From positions 372,001-436,000 of the forward strand of contig NZ_JNIO01000008.1 in NCBI RefSeq assembly GCF_000702545.1: a DNA stretch of 64,000 nucleotides, in the 5' to 3' direction. The notes under the pieces were generated by a model that was not told the origin of the DNA, made no database searches, and saw only the letters and a program-made list of their open reading frames with translations. Below are positions 1 through 7,266 of the stretch, in pieces. The position numbers and the translations under genes were made by a program. The first letter of the stretch is position 1; the number at the start of each line of letters is the position of its first letter. The DNA comes from Selenomonas sp. AB3002 (GTDB lineage: Bacteria > Bacillota > Negativicutes > Selenomonadales > Selenomonadaceae).

Positions 1-575
1 ATACGCTCGAAGCAGTTCATCCCACTGTTCCCGCAGGTGGATGGTTCGTATCTCTCCATGGTACAGAGAGTGTTTCGCCAGATCCGCAAGGTGGATAAAG
101 GAGCAGATATCACTGTCGCAACCTCCAAGTCCCAGGTTTCCACCCTGAAGAATCAGCTGGGGAATAGAAAGACCTGGGCACCTGGAATACCCTGACGGAA
201 ATCATGCAGGAGCCGTCTATCGGCAATGTCATCTTGGATGACAGCTGCCGGGATACCCATGTGGTGAATGAGATGGACATGCCTGTGCTGGTGATGGGAG
301 GAAAGAGCCTGGTGGTAGCCGCCAGCCCGGAGGGGATACTGGTGTCCGACAAGGAGTCCTCCAGCCACATCAAGCCTTATGTGGAGAATCTCACCCAGCA
401 GATTATGTTTGCAGAAAAATCCTGGGGTAGCTTCCAGATTATCGACGTGGAGGATGAGAGCCTTACTATCAAAGTCACTCTTAATGCGGGGCATGGCATG
501 AATTACCACAGCCACGCGCATAGGCATGAGGTATGGACTGTTGTCAGTGGGGAAGGTACGGTCTTGCGGGATGGC
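1..575 (+). pseudogene. manC: Decayed mannose-1-phosphate guanylyltransferase (manC) remnant, 5' end outside the window
   Basis: Frame 1 from base 1 reads the N-terminal part of a GDP-mannose pyrophosphorylase (RSKQFIPLFPQ, then MVQRVFRQIRKVDKGAD and NQLG near 160) and stops at 191-193. The next frame resumes with KDLGTWNTLTE from 168 and runs through the C-terminal half (ILVSDKE, KPYVENL) into the cupin part (HSHAHRHEVWTVVSGEG). In the family about 190 residues normally separate NQLG from KDLGTWNT, so an internal deletion with a frameshift at about 160-170 has removed most of the catalytic domain. The product cannot be an active guanylyltransferase. An ATG at 204 could still express the C-terminal half. 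The family call comes from remembered family sequences and is strong. Confidence 0.82.
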
Positions 576-818
576 GGGGAGAGAAACTTCAAAGTGGAAG
601 AAGGCCATTCTGCTCTGAAGAGGGTAGAGGAGGCTTATATCAACAAGGGAGAAATCTCGAATCTTGATGGCCTGTCTGTAGACATGGGAAGCTGGCGCTT
701 CAACCTGCGTGCTTCCAATACAGAGCCGCTTCTGAGGCTGAATGTGGAGAGCCGTGGAAACAGGAAGCTATGCATGGACAAGGCAGAAGAAATCCTCAGA
801 ATTGTAAAGGATGATTAG
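576..818 (+). pseudogene. manB: Decayed phosphomannomutase (manB) C-terminus, fused in frame to the manC remnant
   Basis: From about 576 the frame that began as manC changes without a break into the C-terminus of a phosphomannomutase/phosphoglucomutase: GGERNFKVEEG, then LDGLSVDMGSWRFN and the phosphate-binding loop RASNTEPLLRLNVES. It ends at TGA-type stop 816-818. About 370 residues normally in front of this, with the catalytic Ser and the metal site, are missing. A second deletion has therefore joined two neighbouring genes of the GDP-mannose pathway. The open frame 204-818 is a chimera (cupin plus mutase domain IV). I infer no mutase activity, though some function for the chimera cannot be excluded. 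Confidence 0.78.
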
Positions 819-849
819 CTGTAATTTATTTATAGGAGTGGAGGTAGCT

Positions 850-1314
850 ATGCAGGAATACAAAAGCAGAGCAGGAAGGCATAAAATCGCCTATAGTTAC
901 ACCGGTGAATTCGATGCCTGGGTACCTGCCACCATGCAGTTCCTCGGCACTCTGATGCCGCCTACCCTCTCCAAGCGGGCGGCTGCTATGCTGCTACTGG
1001 TGGCGGGCATGGGCAATGAGGAGATAGTTTCCTTGACTGGGATGTGCATTCGCAGTGTCCGTGCCCTGCGAAAGACCATGGAAGAACAGGAGCCAACCTC
1101 TGAGCTTTTCGCCATCAAGCGTGGCAGCGGGAGGAAGAGAAAGACCGAGGGCATAGAGGAGCAGGTTTGTGGGGAGTTGGATACCGGTAACTATCGTACC
1201 AATAAGGCCGTGGCGGATATGCTGAAGGAGAAATTCGGCATCGATGCTTCGGTGAACTTGGCCGCCCGGCTGGTGAAGCGGTGGAAGCAGGCCCGGGAAG
1301 ATACTGCGGAGTAG
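850..1314 (+). CDS. Orphan two-part helix-turn-helix protein, like the DNA-binding half of an IS630-type transposase
   Basis: A 154-residue protein starting at ATG 850, chosen because GGAGTGGAGGT lies just upstream; the frame is open from 811. Residues about 35-70 form one helix-turn-helix (KRAAAMLLLVAGMGNEEIV). A basic linker follows (GSGRKRK), then a second winged-helix-like part (YRTNKAVADMLKEKFGIDA and VKRW). This order matches the N-terminal DNA-binding region of IS630/Tc1-type transposases, but no DDE catalytic domain follows and no terminal repeats were seen. It could be a domesticated transposase fragment or a regulator. It is followed 11 bp later by an XRE regulator, and the two may be cotranscribed. 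Exact function unknown. Confidence 0.55.
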   Translation: MQEYKSRAGRHKIAYSYTGEFDAWVPATMQFLGTLMPPTLSKRAAAMLLLVAGMGNEEIVSLTGMCIRSVRALRKTMEEQEPTSELFAIKRGSGRKRKTEGIEEQVCGELDTGNYRTNKAVADMLKEKFGIDASVNLAARLVKRWKQAREDTAE

Positions 1315-1325
1315 GTAAATGTGCT

Positions 1326-1688
1326 ATGGTTTGGAAGAATAAGTTTCATGAACTGATAAACGAATTGTGGAAACGGGCCAAAGACCAAAACCACAAAATG
1401 ACACAGGTGGAGTATGCCAGACGGCTCGGTGTAACCAGAAATGCTTTCCTGGGATGGCTGCGAGGTTCCGGGCAGCCTGATGTGGACGGTCTGGTCCGCA
1501 TCGCCAGTACAGAGAATGTCAGCCTATCCTGGCTGATGGGAGATGAACGGCCTAAAGCTGAGAACGAATTGCTTCAGGACGAGCAGACTATGCTTACCTT
1601 ATTCCGGGACATAAGTCCGGAGTACAAAGAGCATTTGTTGTGGCTGGCTAAACGATGGAAAGAGGCCGGAGAAAGTGCTGCTAAATAA
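1326..1688 (+). CDS. XRE-family helix-turn-helix regulator
   Basis: A 120-residue protein. ATG 1326 is preferred over the open frame at 1281 because GAGTAGGT at 1309-1316 is well placed and the upstream frame overlaps the previous gene. Residues about 20-70 make a Cro/CI-type HTH (MTQVEYARRLGVTRNAFLGW, then PDVDGLVRIASTENVSLSWL). The C-terminal 50 residues are helical and charged, with no recognised enzyme domain. It sits immediately downstream of the transposase-like HTH gene and is closed by a strong hairpin, so the pair looks like a small accessory operon. Target genes cannot be read from the sequence. Confidence 0.75.
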   Translation: MVWKNKFHELINELWKRAKDQNHKMTQVEYARRLGVTRNAFLGWLRGSGQPDVDGLVRIASTENVSLSWLMGDERPKAENELLQDEQTMLTLFRDISPEYKEHLLWLAKRWKEAGESAAK

Positions 1689-1690
1689 AA

Positions 1691-1732
1691 GAATGCCTGC
1701 ATGTGACGGGACGCCGCATGCAGGCATTCTTT
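1691..1732. terminator. Bidirectional-looking hairpin terminator after the XRE gene
   Basis: A perfect 13-bp stem, GAATGCCTGCATG (1691-1703) with its complement at 1717-1729, with A-residues before (1687-1690) and T-residues after (1730-1732). It separates the accessory HTH pair from cysE. Confidence 0.8.
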
Positions 1733-1807
1733 AAGTTGCCCAGTCTTCAATTTTCAGTCCTTGGAAGAAAGAAATAAGGTAAGGCTTTTTAATGTAGAAG
1801 ACATACC

Positions 1808-1839
1808 TTGACAGCAGTCATTATGGCAGGTAGTATACT
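1808..1839 (+). promoter_or_regulatory. SigmaA-type promoter for cysE
   Basis: TTGACA at 1808-1813, a 17-bp spacer and TAGTAT at 1831-1836. An overlapping TATACT at 1834-1839 would have a 20-bp spacer. Transcription would start near 1845, about 30 bp before the cysE start. No T-box or other leader structure fits in this short space. Confidence 0.65.
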
Positions 1840-1877
1840 GACTATGACATTCTATAGTGCAGAGGTGGCGGGACGGC

Positions 1878-2786
1878 ATGGATGATTTGAGATTTACGGA
1901 GTTCGAGCGGATTACTGAGGAGATTTTAGGGTGCTCCGGGGGGGCCTGCGGCATTGCAGAGCAGATGAAGTTCCTGCAGCTGCCCAATAGGGAAAAGGTG
2001 GAGGACATGGTGGACAAGCTCTTTCAGCTGGTCTATCCTGGCTACTTCCGTGACCGCTCCCTGAAGTTCTATAATATCAGGCACTTCCTTACCACATTGA
2101 TGGAAGATGTGGCTTATCATGTGCAGCAGCAGGTGCAGCTGGCCTTGCGGTACCGTCACGGGGATATGACTGAGGCGGAGAGGCAGGATAAGGCCGTGGA
2201 GATAACCAAGTCCTTTATCAACGCTATCCCCCGCGTGAGAGAGCATCTGCTGCTGGATATAGAGGCCTTTTACGAGGGAGATCCTGCAGCGGAGAATACG
2301 GATGAGATCATTGTGTCCTACCCGGGGCTTCGTGCGGTCACAGTCTACCGCTTTGCCCATGAGCTCTTCATTCTGGGGGTGCCGGTGCTGCCCCGCATCA
2401 TGTCTGAGTATGCCCATGCCCAGACGGGCATAGACATTCACCCTGGGGCGCAGATTGGCAAGTACTTCTTCATCGACCATGGCACGGGCATCGTCATCGG
2501 TGAGACTACGGTGATTGGCGACCATGTGAAGATTTATCAGGGAGTGACCCTGGGGGGGCTTTCCACCCGTGGGGGACAGTCCCTGCGGGGCAAGAAGCGG
2601 CACCCGACTATCGAGGACAATGTGACGATTTACAGCGGTGCTTCCATCCTGGGAGGCGAGACGGTGATTGGCCACGATTCCGTCATTGGCGGCAACGTGT
2701 TTTTGACCAAGTCCGTGGCTCCCTTTACCAGAGTCAGCGTCCAGAACCAGGAGCTGGCCATTACGGAGGCGCGCTTTCACGAATAA
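1878..2786 (+). CDS. cysE: Serine O-acetyltransferase
   Basis: Makes O-acetylserine from serine and acetyl-CoA, the first step of cysteine synthesis, in the cytoplasm. The 302-residue protein has a helical N-terminal domain and, from about residue 180, the left-handed beta-helix of hexapeptide repeats (IHPGAQIGKYFFIDHGTGI). The catalytic His lies in DHGTG, followed by IGDHVKIYQGVTLGG. ATG 1878 is chosen over GTG 1857 because AGAGGTGG ends 9 bp before it. The long N-terminal extension resembles the EpsC/SrpH type. It begins a run with the MATE gene 14 bp downstream. Its location next to an exporter and two cobalamin genes gives no pathway link. Confidence 0.93.
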   Translation: MDDLRFTEFERITEEILGCSGGACGIAEQMKFLQLPNREKVEDMVDKLFQLVYPGYFRDRSLKFYNIRHFLTTLMEDVAYHVQQQVQLALRYRHGDMTEAERQDKAVEITKSFINAIPRVREHLLLDIEAFYEGDPAAENTDEIIVSYPGLRAVTVYRFAHELFILGVPVLPRIMSEYAHAQTGIDIHPGAQIGKYFFIDHGTGIVIGETTVIGDHVKIYQGVTLGGLSTRGGQSLRGKKRHPTIEDNVTIYSGASILGGETVIGHDSVIGGNVFLTKSVAPFTRVSVQNQELAITEARFHE

Positions 2787-2800
2787 CACTAGGAGATTAA

Positions 2801-4153
2801 ATGAAGAGGACTTACAGTAAATGGCAAAAACTACGGCAGCTGAGCATAGTGCTTCTGCCTATTTGCGTGACCCAGCTGGCTATTGTTTCCACAGGTTTTT
2901 TCAATACGGTGATGGCCGGGCAGGTCAGTGAGCAGGATTTGGCAGGTGTGGCGGCAGGTGTGAATCTTTTCTATCCTGTGTTCGTGGCTCTCCTGGGGAT
3001 TGTTTCAGGGCTTACTCCCACCATCTCCCAGCTTTATGGGGCGGACAAGGTGAAGAAGATACCCAACATCGTCAGGCAGGCTTTTTACTGGTCCCTTTTG
3101 CTGTCCCTGCTTCTGATAGGGGCAGGGTATCTTTTCGTCCCTTCCATCATAGAACTGATGGAGCTGGAGCCGAAGGTGGCGCAGGTCATGGAAGGGTATC
3201 TGGTGGCGGTGTCCTTTGGCATCGTGCCCGTGTTCCTGACGGCGGTGCTGAGGAATTTCATCGATGCCCATGGCATGACCCGTCTGACCATGCTCATCAC
3301 ATTAGTCACCGTGCCTTTGAATATTGGGCTGAACTACCTGCTTATGTACGGCGTCTGGGGGCTGCCTGCTTTAGGCGGAGTGGGAGCGGGCGTTGGTTCT
3401 GCCATCACCTGGACGGTGGGATTGCTTCTTACTGTAACTGCGGTATGCAGGATAGGCTCTTTTGACCATTATCACTTGTTCAGACATTTCCCTGCCCCGG
3501 ATTTCCGGGAGTGGAAGATGCAGCTTTCCCTGGGGATTCCCATAGGAGCTACCATCTTCTGCGAGAGCAGTATCTTCGGTCTGGTGGGGCTTTTGATGTC
3601 TGCCTATGGCACCAGCGTCATGGCGGCCCATCAGGCGGCCTTCAACTACAGCAGCGTGGTCTATGTGATTCCCATGAGCATCAGCATGGCCCTGGCTATC
3701 CTGGTGGGCTTTGAGCTGGGGGCCAAACGTCCTCAGGATGCCTGGCAGTACAGCAATCTGGGCCGTCTGGTTTCCCTGCTGGCGGTGGGTGTGATAGTGG
3801 CAGTCCTCTACACTGAGCGGGAGATGGTGGCTTCTCTCTACACCCGTGACGCCGATGTGCATGAGCTGCTGCTGGTGTTCATCGTCTATGCCACCGCCAT
3901 GCAGTATGCCGACTGCATCAATGCGCCTTTGCAGGGTACCCTCAGAGGCTGCAAGGATGTGCGGGCCACCTTCCTGATGGCAGTGGTTTCCTTCTGGGTA
4001 GTGGGGCTGCCCGGAGGCTGGCTGCTGGCTCATCAGGGGGGCATGGGGCCTTACGGCTACTGGCTGGGGCTCATTGCCGGGGTGCTGTTTGGTGCAGTGC
4101 TGCTGATGGTCAGGCTGAGCATGCTGAAAAAGAAATTGGCAAAGGCTGCCTAA
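2801..4153 (+). CDS. MATE-family multidrug/cation antiporter
   Basis: A 450-residue inner-membrane protein with two MatE halves and about 12 hydrophobic segments. The first half starts at LSIVLLPICVTQLAIVSTGF and contains FNTVMAGQVSEQDLAGVA; the second starts near residue 235 with LSLGIPIGATIFCESS. Length and layout fit NorM/DinF-type antiporters that export cationic compounds using an Na+ or H+ gradient. The substrate cannot be told from the sequence. Start ATG 2801 has GGAG 7 bp upstream. It lies between cysE (14-bp gap) and cobD (15-bp gap) and is probably cotranscribed with both. Confidence 0.9.
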   Translation: MKRTYSKWQKLRQLSIVLLPICVTQLAIVSTGFFNTVMAGQVSEQDLAGVAAGVNLFYPVFVALLGIVSGLTPTISQLYGADKVKKIPNIVRQAFYWSLLLSLLLIGAGYLFVPSIIELMELEPKVAQVMEGYLVAVSFGIVPVFLTAVLRNFIDAHGMTRLTMLITLVTVPLNIGLNYLLMYGVWGLPALGGVGAGVGSAITWTVGLLLTVTAVCRIGSFDHYHLFRHFPAPDFREWKMQLSLGIPIGATIFCESSIFGLVGLLMSAYGTSVMAAHQAAFNYSSVVYVIPMSISMALAILVGFELGAKRPQDAWQYSNLGRLVSLLAVGVIVAVLYTEREMVASLYTRDADVHELLLVFIVYATAMQYADCINAPLQGTLRGCKDVRATFLMAVVSFWVVGLPGGWLLAHQGGMGPYGYWLGLIAGVLFGAVLLMVRLSMLKKKLAKAA

Positions 4154-4168
4154 AGTTTTTCTGTTGTC

Positions 4169-5263
4169 TTGCAAGAGGAGGGGATTGCCATAGAAAAATT
4201 CGTACATGGGGGCAATGTTTACGCCCCGTCTCCTTCCGGCGCCTGGCTGGACTTTTCCGCCAATATCAATCCCATGGGGCTGGCACCTGAAGTGCGGAGG
4301 GCCATTGCGGATAATATTGACGGCATAGTGAATTACCCTGACCCGGAGGCCAGGGAGCTGAAAGCTGCCCTGGGGGAGCATTACGGTGTCCCGCTGGAAC
4401 GCCTGGTGCCGGGCAACGGGGCGGCAGAATTGTTCTACCTGTTCTTGCAGACTGTGCGGCCGGCTTCTGTCCTGCTGCCTGTGCCTTCATTCAGCGAGTA
4501 TGAGAGGGCTTCTCTGGCGGCAGGGGCCAAGGTAGAATATTTCCCTTTGGACCTTGCCTCAGGACTGAGGCTGGACATGATGGCTCTGGCAGAGAGCGCT
4601 GTTGAAAAAGGCGTGGAAGTTGTTATAATTGGCAATCCCAATAATCCTACAGGTCAGCTGATAGCTACAGAAGAAATAGAAGTTTTCCTGCAGGTGGTGG
4701 GAAAGCTGAGCAATCCTCCCTGGCTGCTGGTGGATGAATCCTTCCTTGATTTCCGCAGGGATAGCGAGAAGTACAGGGCCAAGGAGCTGCTGAAGGAATA
4801 TGGCAGGCTCTTTATCGTACAGTCGCTGACCAAATTCTATGCCATCCCGGGACTTCGCCTTGGCTTTGGCCTGGGAGACAGGGACCTTATCCAAAGGCTG
4901 GAACTGGGCAAGGATGTCTGGAATGTGAACCTGCTGGCCCAGAAGGCGGGAGCTGCCGCGCTGGGCTTGAGGGACTATGCCAGGCAGACTGTTGAGCTGG
5001 TGGCAGAGGAGAGGAAATTCCTCTGGGAGGAACTGGCGAAAGTAAGGGGCATAAGGCCCTATCACCCCACGGTGAATTTCATGCTCCTGCGGCTGGAGCA
5101 GCTGACAAGCCGTGAATTCACTGCGGCCATGAGAGAGCAGGGAATCCTGGTGCGGGATTGCAGCAACTACCCAGGCCTTGATGAATACCATGTGCGGGTG
5201 GCGGTGAGAAGACGCAGAGAAAACGAGAGATTATTGGCAGCAATAGCAAAGGTGTGCAGTTGA
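4169..5263 (+). CDS. cobD: Threonine-phosphate decarboxylase (CobD-type aminotransferase fold)
   Basis: A PLP enzyme that makes (R)-1-amino-2-propanol phosphate for the cobalamin nucleotide loop. Visible marks are KFVHGGNVY at the N-terminus, FSANINPMG, NPNNPTG, and the Schiff-base Lys in SLTKFYAIPGLRLGFG. The HGGN start and its position before cobC favour CobD over histidinol-phosphate aminotransferase HisC. The start is odd. The only common start codon in frame is TTG 4169, but the ribosome site GGAGG (4177-4181) lies downstream of it and points at ATT 4184 or ATA 4190. The true start may be one of these rare codons. CobC begins 1 bp after the stop. Confidence 0.85.
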   Translation: MQEEGIAIEKFVHGGNVYAPSPSGAWLDFSANINPMGLAPEVRRAIADNIDGIVNYPDPEARELKAALGEHYGVPLERLVPGNGAAELFYLFLQTVRPASVLLPVPSFSEYERASLAAGAKVEYFPLDLASGLRLDMMALAESAVEKGVEVVIIGNPNNPTGQLIATEEIEVFLQVVGKLSNPPWLLVDESFLDFRRDSEKYRAKELLKEYGRLFIVQSLTKFYAIPGLRLGFGLGDRDLIQRLELGKDVWNVNLLAQKAGAAALGLRDYARQTVELVAEERKFLWEELAKVRGIRPYHPTVNFMLLRLEQLTSREFTAAMREQGILVRDCSNYPGLDEYHVRVAVRRRRENERLLAAIAKVCS

Positions 5264-5264
5264 A

Positions 5265-5906
5265 GTGACAAGATTAGTGCTTATCCGTCACGGACAGACG
5301 GCGTGGAATAAGTCCGGCAAGTATCAGGGGCAGTCCGATGTGGCCCTTTCAGAGGAAGGGCTTGAGCAGGCCCGGTGCCTGGCAGAGCATTTTCCGGTGG
5401 AGAAGCTGGATGCCGTTTATGCCAGCGACCTTTCCCGGGCCATGGTGACGGCGGAGACCGTGGCGCAGAAATTTGGCCTGGAAGTCAGGCCGGAGCCTGC
5501 CTTCCGGGAACTCAGCTTTGGAAAATGGGAAGGCCTTACCTACGCGGAGATAGTGGCAGGCTGGCCAGAGGCTATGGCCAACTTCCTTACTCACCCGGAT
5601 ATCATGGAGATTCCCCAGGGGGAATCCTTTCCTCAGGTGCAGCAGCGCGCCATGGCCAGGCTGAAGGAAATCGTGGCAGAACATGAGCCTCACGACCATA
5701 CCGTGGGCATCTTTGCCCACGGGGCGGTGCTGAGAACCATCCTGACGGGCATCATGCAGATGCCCCTAAGCCAGGTCTGGACCCTCAGCCAGTACAATAC
5801 GGCGGTGAATATCGTGCGCTTCGATGAAGGCCGGCCTACGGTGGAACTCCTCAACAGCACGGCACATCTGGCTATGGAAGGGCTTTCTGGCAAGGGAAAG
5901 ATTTGA
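5265..5906 (+). CDS. cobC: Histidine phosphatase, probable alpha-ribazole phosphatase
   Basis: A 213-residue phosphatase of the phosphoglycerate-mutase fold. LVLIRHGQTAWN carries the catalytic His and Arg, DLSRAMVTAE the second Arg, FRELSFGKWEG the acid residue and IFAHGAVLRT the second His. Next to cobD it most likely dephosphorylates alpha-ribazole-5'-phosphate in the nucleotide-loop branch of cobalamin synthesis. Sequence alone cannot exclude a general phosphatase or mutase role. It starts at GTG 5265, immediately after the cobD stop, so translation is probably coupled. No clear terminator follows, but a new promoter begins at 5931. Confidence 0.82.
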   Translation: MTRLVLIRHGQTAWNKSGKYQGQSDVALSEEGLEQARCLAEHFPVEKLDAVYASDLSRAMVTAETVAQKFGLEVRPEPAFRELSFGKWEGLTYAEIVAGWPEAMANFLTHPDIMEIPQGESFPQVQQRAMARLKEIVAEHEPHDHTVGIFAHGAVLRTILTGIMQMPLSQVWTLSQYNTAVNIVRFDEGRPTVELLNSTAHLAMEGLSGKGKI

Positions 5907-5930
5907 GACCTGCCAATTTTTCTGGTTTCA

Positions 5931-5959
5931 TTGAAAATGACATGAAAATGGGTTATCAT
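5931..5959 (+). promoter_or_regulatory. SigmaA-type promoter for the L,D-transpeptidase gene
   Basis: TTGAAA (5931-5936), a 17-bp spacer and TATCAT (5954-5959), 68 bp before the chosen start at 6027. Confidence 0.65.
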
Positions 5960-6026
5960 AGGTAATGATTTTGTTTATGTGCGTCATTTGGGCGTAAATT
6001 TGATAGGGAAAAGAGATAAGGAGTAT

Positions 6027-7235
6027 ATGGGAATGTTTGAGCGGAAGCGTTGGAAGCGGCTCTGTGCCGGTGTTTTGGGAGCCCTGCTGATGGCAGGGGG
6101 GGCTGCTTCTGTGGCTGAGTGTGCCGGCAGTGCTGGTGAGGCGGCTGCTGCTGAGCAGTCTGGTGACGAGCGCAAGATTGTCATCAATCTGGCTGCCCGC
6201 AGCCTGGCTCTTTTTGAGAAGGACAAGAAAATCAGGTTGTATCCCATTGGCCCGGGCAAGGAATCCACACCTACTCCTGTGGGTTACTACAGCATCAGGT
6301 CCAAGGATATCAATCCCACCTGGATTGACCCCTCTGACCCTGAGTTCTCCATTCCCTCCGGGGCAGCCAATCCTTTGGGCTATCGCTGGATGGAGTTCTA
6401 TGGCAATTATGGCATCCATGGCACCAACAAGCCGGAGTCTATCGGTCATTACGTTTCCAATGGCTGCATCCGTATGAATGAGAAGGATGTGGAAGCCCTC
6501 TTTGATCTGGTGGAGATTGGCACTCCTGTGGAGATTACCTACAACAGGATTGTGGTGGAGAAGGATGATACTGGTACGATTGTGTACTATATCTATCCCG
6601 ATGGCTATGACCGCCAGTCCCTGACGGTGGAAGAGGTAAATAACTGGCTGGCAGGCTACGGGGTGGAAAACTTCGAGTCTGATGCTTCTATTGAAAAAAA
6701 GATCAAGGCCTCCGATGGGCAGCCTACTTTCATTGCCAAGGCTTATCCGCTGACGGTGAATGGAGAAAAGGTGAAGGGCAAGGCCATTGTGAAGGATGAT
6801 GTGACCTATCTGCCGGCAGCAGACATTGCCCAGGCGCTGAAAATCTCTTTAGGCTGGAAGCCCTCCGAGGAAATCCTGGTGAGTTCTTTGGGTGAGGCAG
6901 TGGGCATTGAGAAGAAGGAGAAGCTCTATTGCAATGCCGATGATGTGGCAGCTCTCTTCAAGGTAGATGGCGGCATCAACAAGCAGGGCATCTACGCCCT
7001 GAAATCCACCTCCAAGGCCATCGTGCCTCTGGTGAAGGACGGCAATCCTGTGGACCCTGAGGCCAGTGTAGAGGAGCAGACCCGTCAGGTTGAGCTGAAT
7101 GCCCAGCAGGAAGCCGCCAGGGAGCTGGAAAAGGCCGAGGCCAGGGAAGCAGCCAAAAAAGAGGCTGCCAGGCAGACTGCTGACAGCAAGTCCGAAAAGG
7201 TAAGCAAGACTGAGAAAGTCGTTGTCCGCAGATAA
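6027..7235 (+). CDS. Exported L,D-transpeptidase (YkuD domain)
   Basis: Forms 3-3 peptidoglycan cross-links or attaches proteins to peptidoglycan in the cell envelope. ATG 6027 is chosen because AAGGAG lies just upstream; the frame is open from GTG 5979. The N-terminus is a signal peptide (RKRWKRLCAGVLGALLMAGG). The YkuD domain covers about residues 50-175, with GIHGT and the catalytic-Cys motif SNGCIRM. The second half (about 190-350) is copper-amine-oxidase-like, with dispersed aromatic and Asp residues. The C-terminus is a charged Glu/Lys/Ala-rich helix, possibly a coiled coil or wall-spanning tail. It precedes polA by 31 bp and may share its transcript. Confidence 0.88.
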   Translation: MGMFERKRWKRLCAGVLGALLMAGGAASVAECAGSAGEAAAAEQSGDERKIVINLAARSLALFEKDKKIRLYPIGPGKESTPTPVGYYSIRSKDINPTWIDPSDPEFSIPSGAANPLGYRWMEFYGNYGIHGTNKPESIGHYVSNGCIRMNEKDVEALFDLVEIGTPVEITYNRIVVEKDDTGTIVYYIYPDGYDRQSLTVEEVNNWLAGYGVENFESDASIEKKIKASDGQPTFIAKAYPLTVNGEKVKGKAIVKDDVTYLPAADIAQALKISLGWKPSEEILVSSLGEAVGIEKKEKLYCNADDVAALFKVDGGINKQGIYALKSTSKAIVPLVKDGNPVDPEASVEEQTRQVELNAQQEAARELEKAEAREAAKKEAARQTADSKSEKVSKTEKVVVRR

Positions 7236-7266
7236 ATTATTTTTTGAGATTTAGGAGGGTACCCCC

